Below the pieces are notes generated by a model. It saw only the letters and a program-made list of their open reading frames with translations. It had not been told where the DNA came from and made no database searches. A stretch of DNA of 64,000 nt from Anisus vortex (lineage: Eukaryota; Mollusca; Gastropoda; Planorbidae): NCBI GenBank assembly GCA_949126835.1, contig CASBPS010000181.1:1-64000 (forward strand). Direction: 5' to 3'. This document shows, piece after piece, positions 1-12,201 of the stretch; position 1 is the stretch's first letter; each line of letters begins with the position of its first letter. The position numbers and the translations under genes were made by a program.

Positions 1-24
1 TTACTTACTTACTTACTTACTTAC
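1..24. repeat. (TTAC)6 microsatellite at array edge
   Basis: Six perfect TTAC units run directly into TTTTCTGGCCGTAC, which is the second half of a satellite monomer. The first half of that monomer (GCAGATTT...GGCTTC) is missing. Either the satellite array ends here and meets a microsatellite, or the tetranucleotide arose by slippage inside a monomer near CTTCTTTTC. The left side lies outside the window, so its full length is unknown. Confidence 0.9.
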
Positions 25-805
25 TTTTCTGGCCGTACAAAAGCATATTTGTGGTTTTGGCTTTTCCACAATCCGTACAACGTTCTGAATAGCAGATTTC
101 TTGTTTTGGCTTCTTTTCTGGCCGTAAAACAGCAGATTTGTGGTTTTGGCTTCTCCAGAAACCGTACAACGACTTGAATAGCAGATTTGTGGTTTTGGCT
201 TCTCTTTTCGCCTTAATACAGCAGATTTGTGGTTTTGGCTTCTCTACTTGACGTACAAAGGCAGATTTGTGGTTTTGGCTTCTCCAGAAACCGTACAACA
301 ACTTGAAAAGCAGATTTCTGGTTTTGGCTCCTTTTCTGGCCGTACAAAAGCATATTTGTGGTTTAAGCTTCTCTTTTCGCCGTAATACAGCAGATTTGTG
401 GTTTTGGCTTCTCTACTGGCCGTACAAAAGCAGATTTGTGGTTTTGGCTTTTCCACAATCCGTACAACGTTCTGAATAGCAGATTTCTTGTTTTGGCTTC
501 TTTTCTGGCCGTAAAACAGCAGATTTGTGGTTTTGGCTTCTCCAGAAACCGTACAACGACTTGAAAAGCAGATTTCTGGTTTTGGCTCCTTTTCTGGCCG
601 TACAAAAGCAGATTTGTGGTTTTGGCTTTTCCACAATCCGTACAACGACTTGAATAGCAGATTTCTAGTTTTGGCTTCTTTTCTGGCCGTACATGGACTT
701 AAAACGCAGATTTGATGTTTTGGCTTCTCCACAAACCGTACAACGACTTGACTAGCAGATTTGTGGTAATGGTGCTTCTGTTCTGGCCGTACAACGACTT
801 GAATA

Positions 806-1579
806 GCAGATTTGTGGTTTTGGCTTCTCTTTTCGCCGTAATACAGCAGATTTGTGGTTTTGGCTTCTCTACTGGCCGTACAAAAGCAGATTTGTGGTTT
901 TGGCTTCTCCAGAAACCGTACAACGACTTGAAAAGCAGATTTCTGGTTTTGGCTCCTTTTCTGACCGTACAAAAGCAGATTTTTGGTTTTGGCTTTTTCA
1001 CAATCCGTACAACGTCTTGAATAGCAGATTTCTTGTATTGGCTTCTTTTCTGGCCGTAAAACAGCAGATTTGTGGTTTTGGCTTCTCTTTTCGCCGTAAT
1101 ACAGCAGATTTGTGGTTTTGGCTTCTCTACTGGCCGTACAAAAGCAGATTTGTGGTTTTGGCTTCTCCAGAAACCGTACAACGACTTGAAAAGCAGATTT
1201 CTGGTTTTGGCTCCTTTTCTGGCCGTACAAAAGCAGATTTGTGGTTTTGGCTTTTCCACAATCCGTACAACGTCTTGAATAGCAGATTTCTTGTAATGGC
1301 TTCTTTTCTGGCCGTAAAACAGCAGATTTGTGGTTTTGGCTTCTCTTTTCGCCGTAATACAGCAGATTTGTGGTTTTGGCTTCTCTACTGGCCGTACAAA
1401 AGCAGATTTGTGGTTTTGGCTTCTCCAGAAACCGTACAACGACTTGAAAAGCAGATTTCTGGTTTTGGCTCCTTTTCTGGCCGTACAAAAGCAGATTTGT
1501 GGTTTTGGCTTTTCCACAATCCGTACAACGTCTTGAATAGCAGATTTCTTGTATTGGCCTCTTTTCTGGCCGTAAAACA
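806..1579 (+). repeat. 258-bp hexamer repeated three times
   Basis: Six monomers (40+40+49+40+49+40 bp = 258 bp) are repeated in tandem starting at 806, 1,064 and 1,322. They sit inside a unit that otherwise matches the 545-bp HOR, making a 1,061-bp unit (706-1,766; 545 + 2 x 258). The first copy carries CTGACCGTAC and GATTTTTGG variants and the second carries TTGTAATGGC, so the copies are not perfectly identical. I did not see this triplication elsewhere in the window. Confidence 0.9.
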
Positions 1580-1766
1580 GCAGATTTGTGGTTTTGGCTT
1601 CTCCAGAAACTGTACAACGACTTGAAAAGCAGATTTCTGGTTTTGGCTCCTTTTCTGGCCGTACAAAAGCAGATTTGTGGTTTTGGTTTTTCCACAATCC
1701 GTACAACGACTTGAATAGCAGATTTCTAGTTTTGGCTTCTTTTCTGGCCGTACAAGGACTTAAAAC

Positions 1767-2360
1767 GCAGATTTGTTGTTTTGGCTTCTCCACAAACCGT
1801 ACAACGACTTGACTAGCAGATTTGTGGTAATGGTGCTTCTGTTCTGGCCGTACAACGACTTGAATAGCAGATTTGTGGTTTTGGCTTCTCTTTTCGCCGT
1901 AATACAGCAGATTTGTGGTTTTGGCTTCTCTAATGGCCGTACAAAAGCAGATTTGTGGTTTTGGCTTCTCCAGAAACCGTACAACGACTTGAAAAGCAGA
2001 TTTCTTGTTTTGGCTTCTTTTCTGGCCGTAAAACAGCAGATTTGTTGTTTTGGCTTCTCTACTGGCCGTACAAAAGCAGATTTGTGGTTTTGGCGTTTCC
2101 ACAGTCCGTACAACGACTTGAATAGCAGATTTCTTGTTTTGGCTCCTTTTCTGGCCGTACAACGACTTGAAAAGAGGATTTGTGGTTTTGGCTTTTCCAC
2201 AATCCGTACAACGTCTTGAATAGCAGATTTCTGGTTTTGGCTCCTTTTCTGGCCGTACAAAAGCAGATTTGTGGTTTTGGCTTTTCCACAATCCGTACAA
2301 CGACTTGAATAGCAGATTTCTAGTTTTGGCTTCTTTTCTGGCCGTACAAGGACTTAAAAC
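1767..2360 (+). repeat. 594-bp HOR (13-mer)
   Basis: The monomer order is 49, 51, 40, 40, 49, 40, 40, 49, 49, 49, 40, 49, 49 bp, which sums to 594. Its hallmarks are the GGCGTTTCCACAGTCC monomer followed by a monomer starting GAGGATTTG in place of GCAGATTTG. The same unit recurs at 11,065, 14,923, 18,079, 20,323, 22,487, 25,016, 43,869 and 47,727. Confidence 0.9.
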
Positions 2361-3254
2361 GCAGATTTGTTGTTTTGGCTTCTCCACAAATTGTACAACG
2401 ACTTGACTAGCAGATTTGTGGTAATGGTGCTTCTGTTCTGGCCTTACAACGACTTGAATAGCAGATTTGTGGTTTTGGCTTCTCTTTTCGCCTTAATACA
2501 GCAGATTTGTGGTTTTGGCTTCTCTACTGGACGTACAAAGGCAGATTTGTGGTTTTGGCTTCTCCAGAAACCGTACAACAACTTGAAAAGCAGATTTCTG
2601 GTTTTGGCTCCTTTTCTGGCCGTACAAAAGCAGATTTGTGGTTTAAGCTTCTCTTTTCGCCGTAATACAGCAGATTTGTGGTTTTGGCTTCTCTACTGGC
2701 CGTACAAAAGCAGATTTGTGGTTTTAGCTTTTCCACAATCCGTACAACGACTTGAATAGCAGATTTGTGGTAATGCTGCTTCTGTTCTGGCCGTACAACG
2801 ACTTGAATAGCAGATTTGTGGTTTTGGCTTCTCTTTTCGCCGTAATACAGCAGATTTGTGGTTTTGGCTTCTCTAATGGCCGTACAAAAGCAGATTTGTG
2901 GTTTTGGCTTCTCCAGAAACCGTACAACGACTTGAAAAGCAGATTTCTGGTTTTGGCTCCTTTTCTGGCCGTACAAAAGCATATTTGTGGTTTTGGCTTT
3001 TCCACAATCCGTACAACGTTCTGAATAGCAGATTTCTTGTTTTGGCTTCTTTTCTGGCCGTAAAACAGCAGATTTGTGGTTTTGGCTTCTCCAGAAACCG
3101 TACAACGACTTGAAAAGCAGATTTCTGGTTTTGGCTCCTTTTCTGGCCGTACAAAAGCAGATTTGTGGTTTTGGCTTTTCCACAATCCGTACAACGACTT
3201 GAATAGCAGATTTCTAGTTTTGGCTTCTTTTCTGGCCGTACATGGACTTAAAAC

Positions 3255-4167
3255 GCAGATTTGTTGTTTTGGCTTCTCCACAAACCGTACAACGACTTGA
3301 CTAGCAGATTTGTGGTAATGGTGCTTCTGTTCTGGCCGTACAACGACTTGTATAGCAGATTTGTGGTTTTGGCTTCTCTTTTCTCCGTAATACAGCAGAT
3401 TTGTGGTTTTGGCTTCTCTACTGGACGTACAAAAGCAGATTTGTGGTTTTGGCTTTTCCACAATCCGTACAACGTTCTGAATAGCAGATTTCTTGTTTTG
3501 GCTTCTTTTCTGGCCGTAAAACAGCAGATTTGTGGTTTTGGCTTCTCCAGAAACCGTACAACGACTTGAAAAGCAGATTTCTGGTTTTGGCTCCTTTTCT
3601 GGCCGTACAAAAGCAGATTTGTGGTTTTGGCTTTTCCACAATCCGTACAACGACTTGAATAGCAGATTTCTAGTTTTGGCTTCTTTTCTGGCAGTACATG
3701 GACTTAAAACGCAGATTTGTTGTTTTGGCTTCTCCACAAACCGTACAACGACTTGACTAGCAGATTTGTGGTAATGGTGCTTCTGTTCTGGCCGTACAAC
3801 GACTTGTATAGCCGATTTGTGGTTTTGGCTTCTCTTTTCTCCGTAATACAGCAGATTTTTGGTTTTGGCTTCTCTACTGGACGTACAAAAGCAGATTTGT
3901 GGTTTTGGCTTCTCCAGAAACCGTACAACGACTTGAAAAGCAGATTTCTGGTTTTGGCTCCTTTTCTGGCCGTACAAAAGCAGATTTGTGGTTTTAGCTT
4001 TTCCACAATCCGTACAACGACTTGAATAGCAGATTTCTTGTTTTGGCTTCTTTTCTGGCCGTAAAGCAGCAGATTTATGGTTTTGGCTCTCTCCACAAAC
4101 CGTACAACGACTTGAATAGCAGATTTCTAGTTTTGGCTTCTTTTCTGGCCGTACAAGGACTTAAAAA
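3255..4167 (+). repeat. Two tandem 456/457-bp HORs (10-mers)
   Basis: Two units start at 3,255 and 3,711, with the next phase marker at 4,168. The first has monomers 49, 51, 40, 40, 49, 40, 49, 40, 49, 49 bp and includes the ACGTTCTGAATA tail variant. The second includes the 50-bp GGCTCTCTCC monomer, which explains the extra base. The pair is conserved in copy B at 36,408-37,320. Confidence 0.85.
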
Positions 4168-4892
4168 GCAGATTTGTTGTTTTGGCTTCTCCACAAACCG
4201 TACAACGACTTGACTAGCAGATTTGTGGTAATGGTGCTTCTGTTCTGGCCGTACAACGACTTGAATAGCAGATTTGTGGTTTTGGCTTCTCTTTTCTCCG
4301 TAATACAGCAGATTTGTGGTTTTGGCTTCTCTACTGGCCGTACAAAAGCAGATTTGTTGTTTTAGCTTTTCCACAATCCGTACAACGACTTGAATAGCAG
4401 ATTTGTGGTAATGCTGCTTCTGTTCTGGCCGTACAACGACTTGAATAGCAGATTTGTGGTTTTGGCTTCTCTTTTCGCCGTAATACAGCAGATTTGTGGT
4501 TTTGGCTTCTCTAATGGCCGTACAAAAGCAGATTTGTGGTTTTGGCTTCTCCAGAAACCGTACAACGACTTGAAAAGCAGATTTCTGGTTTTGGCTCCTT
4601 TTCTGGCCGTACAAAAGCAGATTTGTGGTTTTGGCTTTTCCACAATCCGTACAACGTTCTGAATAGCAGATTTCTTGTTTTGGCTTCTTTTCTGGCCGTA
4701 AAACAGCAGATTTGTGGTTTTGGCTTCTCCAGAAACCGTACAACGACTTGAAAAGCAGATTTCTGGTTTTGGCTCCTTTTCTGGCCGTACAAAAGCAGAT
4801 TTGTGGTTTTGGCTTTTCCACAATCCGTACAACGACTTGAATAGCAGATTTCTAGTTTTGGCTTCTTTTCTGGCCGTACATGGACTTAAAAC

Positions 4893-5437
4893 GCAGATTT
4901 GATGTTTTGGCTTCTCCACAAACCGTACAACGACTTGACTAGCAGATTTGTGGTAATGGTGCTTCTGTTCTGGCCGTACAACGACTTGAATAGCAGATTT
5001 GTGGTTTTGGCTTCTCTTTTCGCCGTAATACAGCAGATTTGTGGTTTTGGCTTCTCTACTGGCCGTACAAAAGCAGATTTGTGGTTTTGGCTTCTCCAGA
5101 AACCGTACAACGACTTGAAAAGCAGATTTCTGGTTTTGGCTCCTTTTCTGGCCGTACAAAAGCAGATTTGTGGTTTTGGCTTTTCCACAATCCGTACAAC
5201 GTCTTGAATAGCAGATTTCTTGTATTGGCTTCTTTTCTTGCCGTAAAACAGCAGATTTGTGGTTTTGGCTTCTCCAGAAACTGTACAACGACTTGAAAAG
5301 CAGATTTCTGGTTTTGGCTCCTTTTCTGGCCGTACAAAAGCAGATTTGTGGTTTTGGTTTTTCCACAATCCGTACAACGACTTGAATAGCAGATTTCTAG
5401 TTTTGGCTTCTTTTCTGGCCGTACAAGGACTTAAAAC
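4893..5437 (+). repeat. 545-bp HOR (12-mer)
   Basis: The monomers are 49, 51, 40, 40, 49, 40, 49, 40, 49, 40, 49, 49 bp from the GATTTGATGTTTTGG monomer to the next ACTTAAAAC tail. Diagnostic variants are CTTGTATTGG and CCAGAAACTG. It is followed by a 367-bp 8-mer (5,438-5,804) and a 457-bp 10-mer (5,805-6,261). Confidence 0.9.
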
Positions 5438-6977
5438 GCAGATTTGTTGTTTTGGCTTCTCCACAAACCGTACAACGACTTGACTAGCAGATTTGTGGTA
5501 ATGGTGCTTCTGTTCTGGCCGTACAACGACTTGAATAGCAGATTTGTGGTTTTGGCTTCTCTTTTCGCCGTAATACAGCAGATTTGTGGTTTTGGCTTCT
5601 CTACTGGCCGTACAAAAGCAGATTTGTGGTTTTGGCTTCTCCAGAAACCGTACAACGACTTGAAAAGCAGATTTCTGGTTTTGGCTCCTTTTCTGGCCGT
5701 ACAAAAGCAGATTTGTGGTTTTGGCTTTTCCACAATCCGTACAACGTCTTGAATAGCAGATTTCTAGTTTTGGCTTCTTTTCTGGCCGTACATGGACTTA
5801 AAACGCAGATTTGTTGTTTTGGCTTCTCCACAAACCGTACAACGACTTGACTAGCAGATTTGTGGTAATGGTGCTTCTGTTCTGGCCGTACAACGACTTG
5901 AATAGCAGATTTGTGGTTTTGGCTTCTCTTTTCTCCGTAATACAGCAGATTTGTGGTTTTGGCTTCTCTACTGGACGTACAAAAGCAGATTTGTGGTTTT
6001 GGCTTCTCCAGAAACCGTACAACGACTTGAAAAGCAGATTTCTGGTTTTGGCTCCTTTTCTGGCCGTACAAAAGCAGATTTGTGGTTTTAGCTTTTTCAC
6101 AATCCGTACAACGACTTGAATAGCAGATTTCTTGTTTTGGCTTCTTTTCTGGCCGTAAAGCAGCAGATTTATGGTTTTGGCTCTCTCCACAAACCGTACA
6201 ACGACTTGAATAGCAGATTTCTAGTTTTGGCTTCTTTTCTGGCCGTACAAGGACTTAAAAAGCAGATTTGTTGTTTTGGCTTCTCCACAAACCGTACAAC
6301 GACTTGACTAGCAGATTTGTGGTAATGGTGCTTCTGTTCTGGCCGTACAACGACTTGAATAGCAGATTTGTGGTTTTGGCTTCTCTTTTCGCCGTAATAC
6401 AGCAGATTTGTGGTTTTGGCTTCTCTACTGGCCGTACAAAAGCAGATTTGTGGTTTTGGCTTCTCCAGAAACCGTACAACGACTTGAAAAGCAGATTTCT
6501 GGTTTTGGCTCCTTTTCTGGCCGTACAAAAGCAGATTTGTGGTTTTAGCTTCTCTTTTCGCCGTAATACAGCAGATTTGTGGTTTTGGCTTCTCTACTGG
6601 CCGTACAAAAGCAGATTTGTGGTTTTAGCTTTTCCACAATCCGTACAACGACTTGAATAGCAGATTTGTGGTAATGCTGCTTCTGTTCTGGCCGTACAAC
6701 GACTTGAATAGCAGATTTGTGGTTTTGGCTTCTCTTTTCGCCGTAATACAGCAGATTTGTGGTTTTGGCTTCTCTAATGGCCGTACAAAAGCAGATTTGT
6801 GGTTTTGGCTTCTCCAGAAACCGTACAACGACTTGAAAAGCAGATTTCTGGTTTTGGCTCCTTTTCTGGCCGTACAAAAGCAGATTTGTGGTTTTGGCTT
6901 TTCCACAATCCGTACAACGACTTGAATAGCAGATTTCTAGTTTTGGCTTCTTTTCTGGCCGTACATGGACTTAAAAC

Positions 6978-8067
6978 GCAGATTTGATGTTTTGGCTTCT
7001 CCACAAACCGTACAACGACTTGACTAGCAGATTTGTGGTAATGGTGCTTCTGTTCTGGCCGTACAACGACTTGAATAGCAGATTTGTGGTTTTGGCTTCT
7101 CTTTTCGCCGTAATACAGCAGATTTGTGGTTTTGGCTTCTCTACTGGCCGTACAAAAGCAGATTTGTGGTTTTGGCTTCTCCAGAAACCGTACAACGACT
7201 TGAAAAGCAGATTTCTGGTTTTGGCTCCTTTTCTGGCCGTACAAAAGCAGATTTGTGGTTTTGGCTTTTCCACAATCCGTACAACGTCTTGAATAGCAGA
7301 TTTCTTGTATTGGCTTCTTTTCTGGCCGTAAAACAGCAGATTTGTGGTTTTGGCTTCTCCAGAAACTGTACAACGACTTGAAAAGCAGATTTCTGGTTTT
7401 GGCTCCTTTTCTGGCCGTACAAAAGCAGATTTGTGGTTTTGGTTTTTCCACAATCCGTACAACAACTTGAATAGCAGATTTCTAGTTTTGGCTTCTTTTC
7501 TGGCCGTACAAGGACTTAAAACGCAGATTTGTTGTTTTGGCTTCTCCACAAACCGTACAACGACTTGACTAGCAGATTTGTGGTAATGGTGCTTCTGTTC
7601 TGGCCGTACAACGACTTGAATAGCAGATTTGTGGTTTTGGCTTCTCTTTTCGCCGTAATACAGCAGATTTGTGGTTTTGGCTTCTCTACTGGCCGTACAA
7701 AAGCAGATTTGTGGTTTTGGCTTCTCCAGAAACCGTACAACGACTTGAAAAGCAGATTTCTGGTTTTGGCTCCTTTTCTGGCCGTACAAAAGCAGATTTG
7801 TGGTTTTGGCTTTTCCACAATCCGTACAACGTCTTGAATAGCAGATTTCTTGTATTGGCTTCTTTTCTGGCCGTAAAACAGCAGATTTGTGGTTTTGGCT
7901 TCTCCAGAACCTGTACAACGACTTGAAAAGCAGATTTCTGGTTTTGGCTCCTTTTCTGGCCGTACAAAAGCAGATTTGTGGTTTTGGTTTTTCCACAATC
8001 CGTACAACGACTTGAATAGCAGATTTCTAGTTTTGGCTTCTTTTCTGGCCGTACAAGGACTTAAAAC
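6978..8067 (+). repeat. Two tandem 545-bp HORs
   Basis: Two 12-mers start at 6,978 and 7,523. They are followed by a 367-bp 8-mer (8,068-8,434) and a 457-bp 10-mer (8,435-8,891), so the block 6,978-8,891 repeats the 4,893-6,261 block with one extra 545-bp unit. The second unit has the private CCAGAACCTG variant, which is retained in copy B at about 41,052. Confidence 0.9.
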
Positions 8068-9120
8068 GCAGATTTGTTGTTTTGGCTTCTCCACAAACCG
8101 TACAACGACTTGACTAGCAGATTTGTGGTAATGGTGCTTCTGTTCTGGCCGTACAACGACTTGAATAGCAGATTTGTGGTTTTGGCTTCTCTTTTCGCCG
8201 TAATACAGCAGATTTGTGGTTTTGGCTTCTCTACTGGCCGTACAAAAGCAGATTTGTGGTTTTGGCTTCTCCAGAAACCGTACAACGACTTGAAAAGCAG
8301 ATTTCTGGTTTTGGCTCCTTTTCTGGCCGTACAAAAGCAGATTTGTGGTTTTGGCTTTTCCACAATCCGTACAACGTCTTGAATAGCAGATTTCTAGTTT
8401 TGGCTTCTTTTCTGGCCTTACATGGACTTAAAACGCAGATTTGTTGTTTTGGCTTCTCCACAAACCGTACAACGACTTGACTAGCAGATTTGTGGTAATG
8501 GTGCTTCTGTTCTGGCCGTACAACGACTTGTATAGCAGATTTGTGGTTTTGGCTTCTCTTTTCTCCGTAATACAGCAGATTTGTGGTTTTGGCTTCTCTA
8601 CTGGACGTACAAAAGCAGATTTGTGGTTTTGGCTTCTCCAGAAACCGTACAACGACTTGAAAAGCAGATTTCTGGTTTTGGCTCCTTTTCTGGCCGTACA
8701 AAAGCAGATTTGTGGTTTTAGCTTTTTCACAATCCGTACAACGACTTGAATAGCAGATTTCTTGTTTTGGCTTCTTTTCTGGCCGTAAAGCAGCAGATTT
8801 ATGGTTTTGGCTCTCTCCACAAACCGTACAACGACTTGAATAGCAGATTTCTAGTTTTGGCTTCTTTTCTGGCCGTACAAGGACTTAAAAAGCAGATTTG
8901 TTGTTTTGGCTTCTCCACAAACCGTACAACGACTTGACTAGCAGATTTGTGGTAATGGTGCTTCTGTTCTGGCCGTACAACGACTTGAATAGCAGATTTG
9001 TGGTTTTGGCTTCTCTTTTCGCCGTAATACAGCAGATTTTTGGTTTTGGCTTCTCTACTGGCCGTACAAAAGCAGATTTGTGGTTTTGGCTTCTCCAGAA
9101 ACCGTACAACGACTTGAAAA

Positions 9121-9469
9121 GCAGATTTCTGGTTTTGGCTCCTTTTCTGGCCGTACAAAAGCAGATTTGTGGTTTTTGCTTCTCTTTTCGCCGTAATACA
9201 GCAGATTTGTGGTTTTGGCTTCTCTACTGGCCGTACAAAAGCAGATTTGTGGTTTTAGCTTTTCCACAATCCGTACAACGACTAGAATAGCAGATTTGTG
9301 GTAATGCTGCTTCTGTTCTGGCCGTACAACGACTTGAATAGCAGATTTGTGGTTTTGGCTTCTCTTTTCGCCGTAATACAGCAGATTTGTGGTTTTGGCT
9401 TCTCTAATGGCCGTACAAAAGCAGATTTGTGGTTTTGGCTTCTCCAGAAACCGTACAACGACTTGAAAA
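9121..9469 (+). repeat. 349-bp, eight-monomer segment present only in copy A
   Basis: Identical 40-bp monomers starting GCAGATTTCTGGTTTTGG lie at 9,121 and 9,470. In copy B both align to the single monomer at 42,274 (9,121 + 33,153 and 9,470 + 32,804), so exactly eight monomers are missing there or gained here. The segment includes a GGTTTTTGC variant and the GGTAATGCTG 51-bp monomer. Confidence 0.85.
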
Positions 9470-10519
9470 GCAGATTTCTGGTTTTGGCTCCTTTTCTGGC
9501 CGTACAAAAGCAGATTTGTGGTTTTGGCTTTTCCACAATCCGTACAACGTTCTGAATAGCAGATTTCTTGTTTTGGCTTCTTTTCTGGCCGTAAAACAGC
9601 AGATTTGTGGTTTTGGCTTCTCCAGAAACCGTACAACGACTTGAAAAGCAGATTTCTGGTTTTGGCTCCTTTTCTGGCCGTACAAAAGCATATTTGTGGT
9701 TTTGGCTTTTCCACAATCCGTACAACGACTTGAATAGCAGATTTCTAGTTTTGGCTTCTTTTCTGGCCGTACATGGACTTAAAACGCAGATTTGTGGTTT
9801 TGGCTTTTCCACAATCCGTACAACGACTTGAATAGCAGATTTCTAGTTTTGGCTTCTTTTCTGGCTGTACATGGACTTAAAACGCAGATTTGTTGTTTTG
9901 GCTTCTCCACAAACCGTACAACGACTTGACTAGCAGATTTGTGGTAATGGTGCTTCTGTTCTGGCCGTACAACGACTTGTATAGCAGATTTGTGGTTTTG
10001 GCTTCTCTTTTCTCCGTAATACAGCAGATTTGTGGTTTTGGCTTCTCTACTGGACGTACAAAAGCAGATTTGTGGTTTTGGCCTTTCCACAATCCGTACA
10101 ACGTTCTGAATAGCAGATTTCTTGTTTTGGCTTCTTTTCTGGCCGTAAAACATCAGATTTGTTGTTTTGGCTTCTCCAGAAAACGTACAACGACTTGAAA
10201 AGCAGATTTCTGGTTTTGGCTCCTTTTCTGGCCGTACAACAGCAGATTTGTGGTTTTGGCTTTTCCACAATCCGTACAACGACTTGAATAGCAGATTTCT
10301 AGTTTTGGCTTCTTTTCTGGCCGTACATGGACTTAAAACGCAGATTTGTTGTTTTGGCTTCTCCACAAACCGTACAACGACTTGACTAGCAGATTTGTGG
10401 TAATGGTGCTTCTGTTCTGGCCGTACAACGACTTGAATAGCAGATTTGTGGTTTTGGCTTCTCTTTTCTCCGTAATACAGCAGATTTTTGGTTTTGGCTT
10501 CTCTACTGGCCGTACAAAA

Positions 10520-11064
10520 GCAGATTTGATGTTTTGGCTTCTCCACAAACCGTACAACGACTTGACTAGCAGATTTGTGGTAATGGTGCTTCTGTTCTGG
10601 CCGTACAACGACTTGAATAGCAGATTTGTGGTTTTGGCTTCTCTTTTCGCCGTAATACAGCAGATTTGTGGTTTTGGCTTCTCTACTGGCCGTACAAAAG
10701 CAGATTTGTGGTTTTGGCTTCTCCAGAAACCGTACAACGACTTAAAAAGCAGATTTCTGGTTTTGGCTCCTTTTCTGGCCGTACAAAAGCAGATTTGTGG
10801 TTTTGGCTTTTCCACAATCCGTACAACGTCTTGAATAGCAGATTTCTTGTATTGGCTTCTTTTCTGGCCGTAAAACAGCAGATTTGTGGTTTTGGCTTCT
10901 CCAGAAACTGTACAACGACTTGAAAAGCAGATTTCTGGTTTTGGCTCCTTTTCTGGCCGTACAAAAGCAGATTTGTGGTTTTGGTTTTTCCACAATCCGT
11001 ACAACGACTTGAATAGCAGATTTCTAGTTTTGGCTTCTTTTCTGGCCGTACAAGGACTTAAAAC
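10520..11064 (+). repeat. 545-bp HOR (12-mer)
   Basis: This single 12-mer begins with the GATTTGATGTTTTGG monomer and is preceded by a truncated 180-bp, four-monomer phase (10,340-10,519). It runs directly into the 594-bp HOR at 11,065. It carries the ACGACTTAAAAAG variant, which recurs in copy B. Confidence 0.88.
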
Positions 11065-12201
11065 GCAGATTTGTTGTTTTGGCTTCTCCACAAACCGTAC
11101 AACGACTTGACTAGCAGATTTGTGGTAATGGTGCTTCTGTTCTGGCCGTACAACGACTTGAATAGCAGATTTGTGGTTTTGGCTTCTCTTTTCGCCGTAA
11201 TACAGCAGATTTGTGGTTTTGGCTTCTCTACTGGCCGTACAAAAGCAGATTTGTGGTTTTGGCTTCTCCAGAAACCGTACAACGACTTGAAAAGCAGATT
11301 TCTTGTTTTGGCTTCTTTTCTGGCCGTAAAACAGCAGATTTGTTGTTTTGGCTTCTCTACTGGCCGTACAAAAGCAGATTTGTGGTTTTGGCGTTTCCAC
11401 AGTCCGTACAACGACTTGAATAGCAGATTTCTTGTTTTGGCTCCTTTTCTGGCCGTACAACGACTTGAAAAGAGGATTTGTGGTTTTGGCTTTTCCACAA
11501 TCCGTACAACGTCTTGAATAGCAGATTTCTGGTTTTGGCTCCTTTTCTGGCCGTACAAAAGCAGATTTGTGGTTTTGGCTTTTCCACAATCCGTACAACG
11601 ACTTGAATAGCAGATTTCTAGTTTTGGCTTCTTTTCTGGCCGTACAAGGACTTAAAACGCAGATTTGTTGTTTTGGCTTCTCCACAAATTGTACAACGAC
11701 TTGACTAGCAGATTTGTGGTAATGGTGCTTCTGTTCTGGCCTTACAACGACTTGAATAGCAGATTTGTGGTTTTGGCTTCTCTTTTCGCCTTAATACAGC
11801 AGATTTGTGGTTTTGGCTTCTCTACTGGACGTACAAAGGCAGATTTGTGGTTTTGGCTTCTCCAGAAACCGTACAACAACTTGAAAAGCAGATTTCTGGT
11901 TTTGGCTCCTTTTCTGGCCGTACAAAAGCAGATTTGTGGTTTAAGCTTCTCTTTTCGCCGTAATACAGCAGATTTGTGGTTTTGGCTTCTCTACTGGCCG
12001 TACAAAAGCAGATTTGTGGTTTTGGCTTCTCCAGAAACCGTACAACGACTTGAAAAGCAGATTTCTGGTTTTGGCTCCTTTTCTGGCCGTAAAGCAGCAG
12101 ATTTATGGTTTTGGCTCTCTCCACAAACCGTACAACGACTTGAATAGCAGATTTCTAGTTTTGGCTTCTTTTCTGGCCGTACAAGGACTTAAAAAGCAGA
12201 T

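Noticed and set aside
1..24. TTAC run as a telomeric repeat
   Set aside because: Only six units are visible, the motif is not a common telomere type, and it meets the satellite mid-monomer. A plain microsatellite is sufficient.
244..2387. Long minus-strand open frames (483 and 562 codons) as repetitive protein genes
   Set aside because: Comparable open frames exist on both strands and in several overlapping frames throughout the array. They switch frame at each monomer, start at arbitrary ATGs and show no domain, signal peptide or flanking gene structure. They follow from stop-poor monomers of length 1 modulo 3.
4893..5804. HOR lengths as nucleosome multiples (545 near 3 x 182, 367 near 2 x 183)
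   Set aside because: The other HORs (457, 496, 594) do not fit the same spacing, so the agreement is probably coincidental.
10346..10834. Plus-strand hydrophobic open frames suggesting membrane peptides
   Set aside because: The hydrophobic residues come from the T-rich core (GGTTTTGGCTTC). The same peptides recur in every HOR and end at TGA or TAG in the GACTTGAATAG tail. There is no evidence of a gene.
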